From NCBI GenBank assembly GCA_022799935.1, contig JAAWPK010000002.1, positions 1 through 64,000 of the forward strand: DNA of 64,000 bases, written 5' to 3'. This DNA is from Clostridia bacterium (lineage in GTDB: Bacteria; Bacillota; Clostridia; TANB77; CAG-508). Both the position numbers and the translations under genes were made by a program. Below are positions 10,819 to 19,745 of the stretch, piece by piece. Under the pieces are notes generated by a model. It searched no databases. It was not told the DNA's origin and worked only from the letters and a program-made list of their open reading frames with translations. Numbering within the stretch: the first letter of the stretch is position 1; each line of letters begins with the position of its first letter.

Positions 10819-11331
10819 ATTATAAAACAAGAATTACTAATTAATGAACAAATACATTTTAATGAAGTTCAAGTAATAAGCGACTCTGGAGAAAAACTTG
10901 GATCGATGTCTTCTACTGCAGCTATTGATCTTGCAGCTCAGAAAGATTTAGACTTAGTATTAGTTTCTCCAAATGCTAATCCACCAGTTTGTAAAATTAT
11001 GAACTATGGTAAATATAAATTTGAACAAGCAAAAAGAGAAAAAGAATCTAAGAAAAAACAAAAGTCACTTGAAATTAAAGAGCTTAGAGTTACACCTAAT
11101 ACAGAAGAACATGACTTTAATTTTAAAGTTAAAAATGCTAGAAAATTCTTAGAAAGTGGTTCTAAAGTAAAAATTACAGTAAGATTTAGAGGTAGAGAGC
11201 TTAACTATGTAAAACTTGGAGAGGATATCTTAAACAGATTTATAGAAGAACTCTCTGATATAGCAACTCCAGAAAAGAAGCCTTTACTTGAAGGAAAAAA
11301 CATGTTTATAATTTTTTCATTAAATAAATAG
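10819..11331 (+). CDS. infC: Translation initiation factor IF-3, probable AUU start
   Basis: INEQI...VSPNANPPVCKIMNYGKYK. GGAGGT then TTTA then ATT; the ATG at 10807 lies upstream, overlapping the SD region. Confidence 0.85.
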   Translation: MIKQELLINEQIHFNEVQVISDSGEKLGSMSSTAAIDLAAQKDLDLVLVSPNANPPVCKIMNYGKYKFEQAKREKESKKKQKSLEIKELRVTPNTEEHDFNFKVKNARKFLESGSKVKITVRFRGRELNYVKLGEDILNRFIEELSDIATPEKKPLLEGKNMFIIFSLNK

Positions 11332-11366
11332 AAATTATAATATCAATTTTAAAGGAGGAAAACATT

Positions 11367-11567
11367 ATGCCAAAACTAAAAACTAACAAAGCTGCTAAAA
11401 AAAGATATAGCATGACAGCTACTGGAAAAGTAAAAAGAACAAAGTCTAATAGAAGACATCTTCTAGCTAATAAAACTAGAAGACAAAAAAAATCAGGTAA
11501 AATTCAAAATGCTTACGCTGATAAAACTTGTGAAAACGGAATAAAGAAATTATTACCATATAGTTAG
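11367..11567 (+). CDS. rpmI: 50S ribosomal protein L35
   Basis: MPKLKTNKAAKKRYSMTATGKVKR. Confidence 0.95.
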   Translation: MPKLKTNKAAKKRYSMTATGKVKRTKSNRRHLLANKTRRQKKSGKIQNAYADKTCENGIKKLLPYS

Positions 11568-11588
11568 TAAGAATAGGAGGAAATTAAT

Positions 11589-11939
11589 ATGGCAAGAGTA
11601 AAAACAGCAAGAATAACACGCAAAAAACATAAAAAAATATTAAAACAAGCTAAAGGTTATTATGGAGCAAAACATTATAGATTTAGAACAGCAAAACAAG
11701 CTGTAATGAAATCTGGAATGTACGCTTACATTGGAAGAAAAGATAAAAAGAGTAATTTTAGAAAATTATGGATTACAAGAATTAATGCAGCAGCTAGACA
11801 AAATGGTTTAACATACAGTAAATTAATAGCTGGACTTAAAAAAGCAAACATTTCTATAAATAGAAAAATGCTTGCAGAATTAGCTATAACAGATAGCGAA
11901 GCTTTTACAAAACTTGCAGAAACAGCAAAAAATGCATAA
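11589..11939 (+). CDS. rplT: 50S ribosomal protein L20
   Basis: [39 protein letters not shown]. Confidence 0.97.
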   Translation: MARVKTARITRKKHKKILKQAKGYYGAKHYRFRTAKQAVMKSGMYAYIGRKDKKSNFRKLWITRINAAARQNGLTYSKLIAGLKKANISINRKMLAELAITDSEAFTKLAETAKNA

Positions 11940-11977
11940 CCAAAATAAAAAAGATCGAGGAATTATCCCCGATTTTT

Positions 11978-13765
11978 TTATTTCTGCTCTTCCTTATCTT
12001 GTGCCTTCGACAATTCAGCATTTTTTATTGTTTGTGCTTGTTCATTAATTAATCCTGTTCTTGTTGCACCTTCTGTTGTTTCTATTGCACTACTTAATAC
12101 CGAACTTGTTTTATTTTTGTATCTTTTATTGTAAATATCCTCATATAATTGTTCAACATTTTGTAGAATACCTCTTTTTCTATCCAAAATTCTACTTAAT
12201 AAACTCTCTGCCTCCTCTGGTGTTTTTACTTTTCCATAAGCATACTGCTCAAAAATCTTTATATATTGTTCATCTGGATATTGTGCTAATCTACTTGCTC
12301 TATATCTTAGTGAATCTAAATATTTATATGATATTTTTCTTTGTTTCATTTGCTCAAACAAAGTATTATATATAGCTGGCTTCTCACCATAATTTTCATT
12401 ATAATTAGTAGTAAACATCATATCTCTATTTTCATCTTCTTTAATATATCTAAAAGACTGTTCTTTATCTATTCCTCTTAATCTTCCACTTTTATCTATT
12501 ATAAAATTACTAGCATGAGAATCATAATTGCATAAACAAAAATCTACTAAATATTCATCTAAAACTTGATTTATTATTTCAGGTGTTAATTCTCCCCTTC
12601 CCTTATCAAAATATTCTATGAAAGCTTTTGTTGCTTCAATGTCTATTGAAACTTTTTCTTGAATAGCTCCAAACATTCCATTCATTTGAATTGTATTACA
12701 TTTTACAGCATGTTCTGGATTAATAATCTGCTGGATACGGTAAGCCGCTTCTTGTATATGTGCTATATATGGTCTATCACTCCCATTTTTTGAAACTGCA
12801 GGTTTAAAATAATATTCTTCTCCAGCTCCCCTATCAACTACATGATACATTTCTCCTGTATTTCCTATAAATACTTCTTTCATATCATATTCCGAAGATA
12901 CTTGTATACCGTTCTCTTCTGTCTTACTTTGACTATCAATACTTTGATGAATTTCATAGAACCTTTGATGCATAAAAGTACAACATTTTTCTTTGAATTG
13001 TAAAACCCTTTTGTATGCTTCATCATATTCTGTTGAATCTATTACTGTACTTCTAACTGTATCTATATCTTGTATGTATTGCTCATACATATTACATAAA
13101 TCTTCTATTGATAAATCTGTTCTTTCTCCAGAATAATCTAATTCCCTTAAAGTTACTTTCCTACATCTTAACAAACTAAATTTTTTCAAAATAATTTGTT
13201 CTGCTTGTATCGTTTCTCCTTGCTGTTTCGCTATATCAAAGCACTCTGATAAACTTAATTCTTCTAAACTTTCTATTTGAGATGGTAAAACTAAGATTTC
13301 TGGTTCTCTTAGTCCTTGACCATCCGTAGTCATATCTAAATTAATCCAAGGTGTGTTTAGAATTTCTATTACCAATAATACTCCATTATCTCTCTTCGTT
13401 TGTTCAAATCCCTTTGCAAATTCAAAAGCTGTACTAACACTATCACTTGTAGATAAAAAAGACATATCTATCTTTCCAGCTCTCGTTCCTCTAAAGAGTT
13501 TTTTTCCATATTCTTTTCTACCATTTAAAGTATAATTCTTTATTATTGCACTATATAGAGAAATAGCTTTTTCTATTGCTATTTTGAATTTTTCTGGAGT
13601 TTGTGGTAATTTTCTATTTAATCCTCTTATCTCTCTTCTTGTAAGATTACTACTAAGTAATACATTTATTGCATTAAAATAATTCCACTTATAATCAATT
13701 ACTGCTTGATACTCATCTAAAGTCCATAATAAATTATCATTAGTCATTTTTATTCCTCGATTCAA
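11978..13765 (-). CDS. ADP-ribosyltransferase (R-S-ExE-like) fused to HipA/PI3K-like kinase-fold domain
   Basis: ART-like LFRGT...FLSTSDSVSTAFEFA...LREPEILVLP. C-terminal DFCLCNYDSHASNFIID...GIDKEQSF resembles a D-x-x-x-x-N / D kinase core. Confidence 0.6.
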   Translation of the reverse strand: MNRGIKMTNDNLLWTLDEYQAVIDYKWNYFNAINVLLSSNLTRREIRGLNRKLPQTPEKFKIAIEKAISLYSAIIKNYTLNGRKEYGKKLFRGTRAGKIDMSFLSTSDSVSTAFEFAKGFEQTKRDNGVLLVIEILNTPWINLDMTTDGQGLREPEILVLPSQIESLEELSLSECFDIAKQQGETIQAEQIILKKFSLLRCRKVTLRELDYSGERTDLSIEDLCNMYEQYIQDIDTVRSTVIDSTEYDEAYKRVLQFKEKCCTFMHQRFYEIHQSIDSQSKTEENGIQVSSEYDMKEVFIGNTGEMYHVVDRGAGEEYYFKPAVSKNGSDRPYIAHIQEAAYRIQQIINPEHAVKCNTIQMNGMFGAIQEKVSIDIEATKAFIEYFDKGRGELTPEIINQVLDEYLVDFCLCNYDSHASNFIIDKSGRLRGIDKEQSFRYIKEDENRDMMFTTNYNENYGEKPAIYNTLFEQMKQRKISYKYLDSLRYRASRLAQYPDEQYIKIFEQYAYGKVKTPEEAESLLSRILDRKRGILQNVEQLYEDIYNKRYKNKTSSVLSSAIETTEGATRTGLINEQAQTIKNAELSKAQDKEEQK

Positions 13766-13797
13766 TATTTATTCTTCTATTAGTCAAAATTTACACC

Positions 13798-14250
13798 TTA
13801 TCTTATATTAAAAAACTTTGCTATCTTATTTAAAATTCTTTTAAATATTGTTTCTTTATACTCTACAATTTCCATATTTGAGTTTGTATTATTAATATTC
13901 TTTGTTTCTTCCTTCTTAAATATATCATTAGAATTATATTTTTCGCACAATAAAGCTTGATAATTCTTCTCATTCTGTGCATAAATTAATTTTAGTCTAT
14001 TCTTTTCTTCTTCATCTTTGCACCAATATTGTAAGTTAAGTAAAGCAATAATCGCCAAAGTTTCTTCCTTTAAATCTTGCTCTTTTATTGGAATATTTTT
14101 ATCTATACTTTTAAAATATGTTCTATCTTTTTCATTTTTAAAAAATTCTCTTAACTTTTTAGGAATTTCTTGTCTTTCCGCTTCACTTAATAATCCTAAA
14201 AATTCATCTATTTCTGAATATGCTTGTCTTGTACTAATTGATACATTCAT
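13798..14250 (-). CDS. 150-aa protein upstream of the ART-kinase gene
   Basis: Intact ORF, same strand, 33-bp gap. Confidence 0.65.
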   Translation of the reverse strand: MNVSISTRQAYSEIDEFLGLLSEAERQEIPKKLREFFKNEKDRTYFKSIDKNIPIKEQDLKEETLAIIALLNLQYWCKDEEEKNRLKLIYAQNEKNYQALLCEKYNSNDIFKKEETKNINNTNSNMEIVEYKETIFKRILNKIAKFFNIR

Positions 14251-14428
14251 ATATCATGCTCCTACATTTTATGATATCTTCTCATTTGATTTATGCTATA
14301 ACCCAAATTTATAATATCATAAGCAACAAAAAATTACAACTAATTCTACTAAGCTCATTATTTATAATTTTTGATAAAACAAAAATAGAATAGAACTTTT
14401 GGGTTCTACTCTATTTTACTTATTTCTT

Positions 14429-14829
14429 TTACTTCGTGTTTACTCCGAACTACTCCCCCTATCATACCTGCAGCAATACCAATAAGTATCATAATTATAG
14501 AATATATATTTAATGCAAATCCACTTCCTATTATACTAGACACCAAATATATAATAAGTATATAAGAAAATCCTATTACCCCTCCATTAAGTATGCCATT
14601 TTTCTTTATTCTGCTTGTTGTCACAGAACTTCCTGCTAAAATACTGACACCTGTAATCCCGAATAATTACTGGTGAAATTGTGCTTTCTCCTAAATTTGT
14701 GTATGTCAGTACTGCTGCATATATAAATAGTAAAACAAGTGTAATAATCCAAGAAATTACTATCCCTTTAAAAACCTTAACTATACTATTATTCTCAAAT
14801 AAAGCTCTAGCTTCTGATATCTCCTTCAT
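14429..14829 (-). CDS. TIGR04086-like small membrane protein, two CGG +1 sites
   Basis: ORFs 14587-14829 and 14406-14624 join at CGG 14661-14659 (SPVII|GITGVSILAGSS). A second CGG at 14447-14445 shifts to the ending GGVV|GVNTK*. (401-2)/3 = 133 codons. Confidence 0.8.
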
Positions 14830-14946
14830 CTATACTCCTCCCTTTACATTTATCTTTATTCTTTTTGACTCAAAATATTCATAAAATCTTAAGTTTAGAA
14901 TAACATTTAAATAAATTATAATTATTTAACTTAAGGAGGCTTCGAT

Positions 14947-15165
14947 ATGAAAGAAAATGTTGATTTTAATGGATTTTCTCCCTATGACAATTTAAACTTT
15001 GATCCAAATATGAATGATATGTATAAAGATCCTATGTTTAATCCAATGATGCAATATGAACAAGCATATATGTATTATAGATACCTTTGTATGCAGCTAG
15101 ATTACAAAATAAAATGCAAAGAATATGAAAGAATGAATGGAAGAGACAATAGAAAAATAGAGTAG
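14947..15165 (+). CDS. Small Asp/Asn/Met/Tyr-rich protein, spore-coat-like composition
   Basis: Preceded by AAGGAGG. MKENVDFNGFSPYDNLNFDPNMNDMYKD... Confidence 0.65.
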   Translation: MKENVDFNGFSPYDNLNFDPNMNDMYKDPMFNPMMQYEQAYMYYRYLCMQLDYKIKCKEYERMNGRDNRKIE

Positions 15166-15174
15166 GATTTTTTC

Positions 15175-16416
15175 CTACTCTACTGTATCATCTTTTATAT
15201 AATATTTTGTTCCAAGCATTTCATCTGGCAAGTATTGTTGTTCTACAACATGACCTGGATAATCGTGAGGATATTTATATCCATTTCCATATCCGAAATT
15301 TTGCATATCTTGAACAGGTGCATTTCTAATATGCACAGGTACCTCTCCTGTTTCTTTTGTATTTACATCTTCGATAGCCTTATTTATTGCGAGGTAGCTT
15401 GCATTTGACTTTTTTGATGTTGCAACATATACTGCTGCCTCTGCAAGTATTATTCTTGCCTCAGGCATTCCTACCATATTTACAGCCTGCATAGCAGAAT
15501 TTGCTATAACTAATGCATTAGGATTAGCCATTCCTACATCTTCTGTTGCTGCAATAACTATTCTTCTTGCTAAAAACATTGGATCTTCTCCACCTACTAA
15601 AGCTCTTGCTAAATAAAATATTGTCGCATCTGGATCACTACCTCTCATTGATTTTATAAAAGCACTTATATTATCATAATGACTATCTCCATTTTTATCA
15701 AATATTACTTTTCTATTTTGTACACAAGATTTAGCAATATCATCAGTTATATTTATAACACCATTTGCATCCATTTTTGTTGTAAGTACTGCAACTTCTA
15801 GTCCATTTAAAGCATTTCTTACATCTCCACTGGAAGTTTCTGCAATTTTCATTAAAGTAGAATCTTCTACTTTTACATTAAAACTTTTTAATCCATTCTC
15901 ATTTTCTAAAGAGTTTTTAAGTACCTTAAAAACATCATATATTGTTAGTGGCTCTAATTTACACACCATAGACCTTGAAATCAAAGCTTTATTTACTTCA
16001 AAATATGGATTTTCTGTTGTAGCACCAATTAATATAACCGTACCATTTTCTACAAATGGAAGAAGTGCATCTTGTTGCAATTTATTAAATCTATGTATTT
16101 CATCTATAAATAATATACATTTACCAGATGGATTTAGCAACAAATTTTGTGTTTCTTCTACTATCTTTTTTATATCACTTACACCAGATGTTACCGCATT
16201 TATTTTATAAAACTTTGACTTAGTTGTATTACTAATTACTTTTGCAAGTGATGTTTTCCCACACCCTGGAGGTCCCCAAAGTATTATACTAGATAATCTA
16301 TCTGCTTTAATTGTTCTATATAAAATCTTATCTTTACCTAAAATATGTTCTTGTCCAACATACTCTTCTAAAGTTTTTGGCATCATTCTATATGCTAAAG
16401 GTTTACTCATATCCAT
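15175..16416 (-). CDS. rarA: Replication-associated recombination protein A (MgsA/RarA AAA+ ATPase)
   Basis: PKTLEEYVGQEHILG...ILWGPPGCGKTSLAKVI...LFIDEIHRFNKLQQDALLP. Confidence 0.93.
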   Translation of the reverse strand: MDMSKPLAYRMMPKTLEEYVGQEHILGKDKILYRTIKADRLSSIILWGPPGCGKTSLAKVISNTTKSKFYKINAVTSGVSDIKKIVEETQNLLLNPSGKCILFIDEIHRFNKLQQDALLPFVENGTVILIGATTENPYFEVNKALISRSMVCKLEPLTIYDVFKVLKNSLENENGLKSFNVKVEDSTLMKIAETSSGDVRNALNGLEVAVLTTKMDANGVINITDDIAKSCVQNRKVIFDKNGDSHYDNISAFIKSMRGSDPDATIFYLARALVGGEDPMFLARRIVIAATEDVGMANPNALVIANSAMQAVNMVGMPEARIILAEAAVYVATSKKSNASYLAINKAIEDVNTKETGEVPVHIRNAPVQDMQNFGYGNGYKYPHDYPGHVVEQQYLPDEMLGTKYYIKDDTVE

Positions 16417-16424
16417 ATTCTATG

Positions 16425-17029
16425 CTATTCTCCTCCTAAAATTTTAAGGCATTTTCTAATAATATCTTCTATGCTTATTTCGTTTATTTCTAATTTTTCA
16501 ATTGCTTTTTCTATTTCTTTTTTGTTATATCCAAGAACTTGAAGAGCAGATATAGCTTCTTCAATATTTTCATTTTGACTTATATCTTTTTCTAATTTTT
16601 CTTCTTCTTTTTGTTCTTCTATTTCTATTTTCATTTTATCTTTAAGTTCTAATATCATTCTAGCAGCAGTCTTCTTGCCGAATCCCTGGTATTTTTGTTA
16701 GCTTTTGCTCATCATTTGTAATTATTGCAAGAGCAAATGCATAAGGTTCTATATTTTCTAATATTACTAATGCAGATTTTGCTCCTATTCCACTTGTAGA
16801 AATTAAAAGTTCAAACATTCTAAGTTCTTCACAAGTTAAAAATCCATAAAGACTTATATTATCTTCTCTTACATGATAATGCGTGTGTATTTTTACAATA
16901 TCTCCCATATTTCCGAAGTCTCTCCATAGCACTTTTGGTCATAAATATTTTATATCCAACCCCTGCTGTCTCAATAACAACAGAATCATTAAATTTTATT
17001 TCTAAACTTCCTTTTATATATGCAAACAT
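16425..17029 (-). CDS. ruvA: Holliday junction helicase subunit RuvA, two CGG +1 sites
   Basis: MFAYIKGSLEIKFNDSVVIETAGVGYKIF...SAMERL|GNMGDIVKIHTHYHVREDNISLYGF...KIPGI|GKKTAARMILELKDK. CGG at 16915-16913 and 16680-16678. (605-2)/3 = 201 codons. Confidence 0.95.
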
Positions 17030-17143
17030 ATTTTATCCTCCATTTAAATTAGCCAATTTTATCAAACAAATTTTCTTATATTTTATCATAAAATATATTT
17101 TTTTCAAGTACTTTTTTAAGTTTTTTTCATATTATATATTACT

Positions 17144-17332
17144 ATGAGTTCTTGTGAATTAGTTAATTTAGTTTCTATGCTTTCATGCTTAATTGTAGAA
17201 AATTATACAGATGAGGAAATCAGTGTTCTTGCAGCTGTATTTACTCAACTTGGAGATAGTCTTGCAACAATTCTTGCAAATAATACTCTTCTGGATAGTA
17301 AATCAAAAAGTGAGGATGACTCCCCACCTTAA
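17144..17332 (+). CDS. Small conserved-type protein (62 aa)
   Basis: Intact ORF MSSCELVNLVSMLSCLIVENYTDEEISVLAAVFTQLGDSL. Confidence 0.6.
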   Translation: MSSCELVNLVSMLSCLIVENYTDEEISVLAAVFTQLGDSLATILANNTLLDSKSKSEDDSPP

Positions 17333-17830
17333 TTAATCAAAATATTTACTTATTTGATTTAATGTTTCAAATCTTCCCTGTCTTAATACTTCATAAATAA
17401 TTATTGCAACAGAATTAGATAAGTTTAGTGAACGAAGATCTCCTATCATAGGTATTCTTATTGTATTATATATGTATTTTTGTAAAAGGTCTTCTGGAAG
17501 TCCTTTTGTCTCTTTTCCAAAAAGAATAAACACTTCATCCATTTCACTAAAATTCACATCCGAATAACAATGTTTTGCTTTTGTTGTTGCATAGAACATA
17601 TTATTTTCTTCTGGCTTATATTTCTCTAAAAATGCATTTAAAGAATTGTGTTCCTCTATCTCAAGTTTATCCCAATAATCTAGCCCTGCTCTTTTCAAAT
17701 ATTTGTCTGATATACTAAATCCCAATGGATGTACCAAATGAAGTTTTGAACCCGTTGCAGCACATGTTCTTGCAATATTTCCTGTGTTTTGTGGTATTTC
17801 TGGTTCCACCATTACTACATTTATTTTCAT
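17333..17830 (-). CDS. trmL: tRNA (cytidine(34)-2'-O)-methyltransferase, SPOUT
   Basis: VEPEIPQNTGNIARTCAATGSKLHLVHPLGF...IPMIGDLRSLNLSNSVAIIIYE. Confidence 0.9.
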   Translation of the reverse strand: MKINVVMVEPEIPQNTGNIARTCAATGSKLHLVHPLGFSISDKYLKRAGLDYWDKLEIEEHNSLNAFLEKYKPEENNMFYATTKAKHCYSDVNFSEMDEVFILFGKETKGLPEDLLQKYIYNTIRIPMIGDLRSLNLSNSVAIIIYEVLRQGRFETLNQISKYFD

Positions 17831-17850
17831 AACGCCTACTTACCTTCTTT

Positions 17851-18705
17851 CTAAATTGTGATACCTATCAAATTCATTACAATTCCTGTAGCAGCTCCAA
17901 GTATAAATAACAGTATTATTATTTTCATATTTTCCTTTACATTTTTGTTAATTCTAAATAACATAAGTATACCTGCTCCTGCATTTACTAAAAGCCCTGC
18001 AATTAGCGACCCAAAGCTTATTATCTCTGATAAGTATAACTCAGTTATTATTACAGAAGATGCACAATTTGGAATTAACCCAATAAGAGATGCAATAATT
18101 GGCTCAAATATAGATGCTCCTGACATAAAGTTTTTAAGTGTATCTTCTCCAATAGTTTCAACAATTATATTTATAATTAATGTTAGTATAAATATATATA
18201 TAAATACACTTATTGTATGCTTTAGAGCTGATTTTACTATTCCTTTTTCACAGTGACAGTGCTCTTCTTCACATAAATCTACTATCTTGTCCTCAACTTG
18301 TTTATTTCTATTCTTTAAATTGATAACTAAATCTATTAAAAACCCATAAATCATACCAATAACAAATTTTATTACAAGTATACTTATTATTATCTGTATT
18401 GGTGCTGCTCTGGATATAAGTATTGGAAGCATTTCATCAGATGTAGATAGATATACTGCAATCAATGTTCCAAGTGTTATTATTCTTCCTGCATAAAGGT
18501 TTGTTGCAGCAACTGAAAAACCACACTGTGGAAATATTCCAAGAGCACTCCCTATTGCTGGTCCAAACTTTCCAGATTTTTTTATCTTTTCCTTTGATTT
18601 ATCACTAATTTTGTGCTCAATATATTCCATTATTAAATATGCTATAAACAAAAATGGTAATAATTTTAAGCTATCTAAAATTGTATCTAATAAAATCTCT
18701 AACAT
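17851..18705 (-). CDS. Putative metal/arsenic-type permease (ArsP_2-like, polytopic)
   Basis: Two repeated halves with SALGIFPQCGFSV and SLIGLIPNCASSV. Confidence 0.65.
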   Translation of the reverse strand: MLEILLDTILDSLKLLPFLFIAYLIMEYIEHKISDKSKEKIKKSGKFGPAIGSALGIFPQCGFSVAATNLYAGRIITLGTLIAVYLSTSDEMLPILISRAAPIQIIISILVIKFVIGMIYGFLIDLVINLKNRNKQVEDKIVDLCEEEHCHCEKGIVKSALKHTISVFIYIFILTLIINIIVETIGEDTLKNFMSGASIFEPIIASLIGLIPNCASSVIITELYLSEIISFGSLIAGLLVNAGAGILMLFRINKNVKENMKIIILLFILGAATGIVMNLIGITI

Positions 18706-18806
18706 CCATATTCTCCTAATACTTATTATTTCTTCCTAACCTTTTTATTTTACTATATTTTCAAAAAAAAAGCAATATATGAACCCTTTTCATATATTGC
18801 CTTTCT

Positions 18807-19675
18807 TTATATTCCAGTTACTATCATAAATGTTATTACCCCTATACTCTCAATTACAAACAAATTAAGCATATTTGAAGCAAATAGATTGCTGGTTGCC
18901 TCTATTACTCCTTGAGTATTATCTGTATTTTTACTATGATGTCTTTGTGCTTCAATAAATGTTATAAGTTCTGGTATACTTGTTACAAATCCTAAAATTA
19001 TACCAATTAATGCCTCTGGAATATTAAAACTTATACTTAATACTTCTAATGTATTTCCGAAGTAAATTTCCTACAAAAAACAATACTATTCCTACGGCTA
19101 ATAACTTAAGAACCGTAACTACAGCAAGTTTTTCTTTATGTTTTACCCATTTTTTCTCTTCTTCAATCTTCTTTATTTCTTCATTATTTATATTTTTTAT
19201 TTTATATACTTTATATGCATTTCCCTTTATATAATATAGCATAATGAATGCTAAAATAAATATTGGTACAATTGTAATATTTGCATTTATTCCAAATACA
19301 ATCATTGCAAGAGGAATTAATATTGTAAATACGACTATTCCAAGTTCTACTTTTAAAGCTCTATTTCTAAGAACCTTTCCATTTTTGTTAATTACAATTG
19401 AAGTTATGTACTGTGTAAAATTTATTACATTAGAACTTATAATATTATATATACTAGTATCAAACATTCCTTGTAAACTTGAGAAAAATACTGTCAAAAG
19501 CTCTGGCATAGATGTTGCAACTCCTGCAACATTTCCGAACGGCCTTTGGGCTTAAATCTAAAATCTCTGCAAGTTTTCTTAAAAGCCTAACAAGTATATG
19601 CTTTGAAACTATTACAATTATCAAAGAATAAACTATAAATTTAATTATTTCTACTACTAATCCCATCTTCCTCAC
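18807..19675 (-). CDS. Ca2+/Na+ antiporter family protein, two CGG +1 sites
   Basis: LSPKAV|GNVAGVATSMPELLTVFFSS...FVGNLL|GNTLEVLSISFNIPEALIGIILGFVTSIPELITFIEAQRHH. CGG at 19537-19535 and 19059-19057. (869-2)/3 = 289 codons. Confidence 0.88.
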
Positions 19676-19745
19676 CTACATTAATTATTCCCTTTTTTCC
19701 TTTGTTTAAACTAAAAAAGAGGCTTAACTAATAAGCCCCTTTTAA

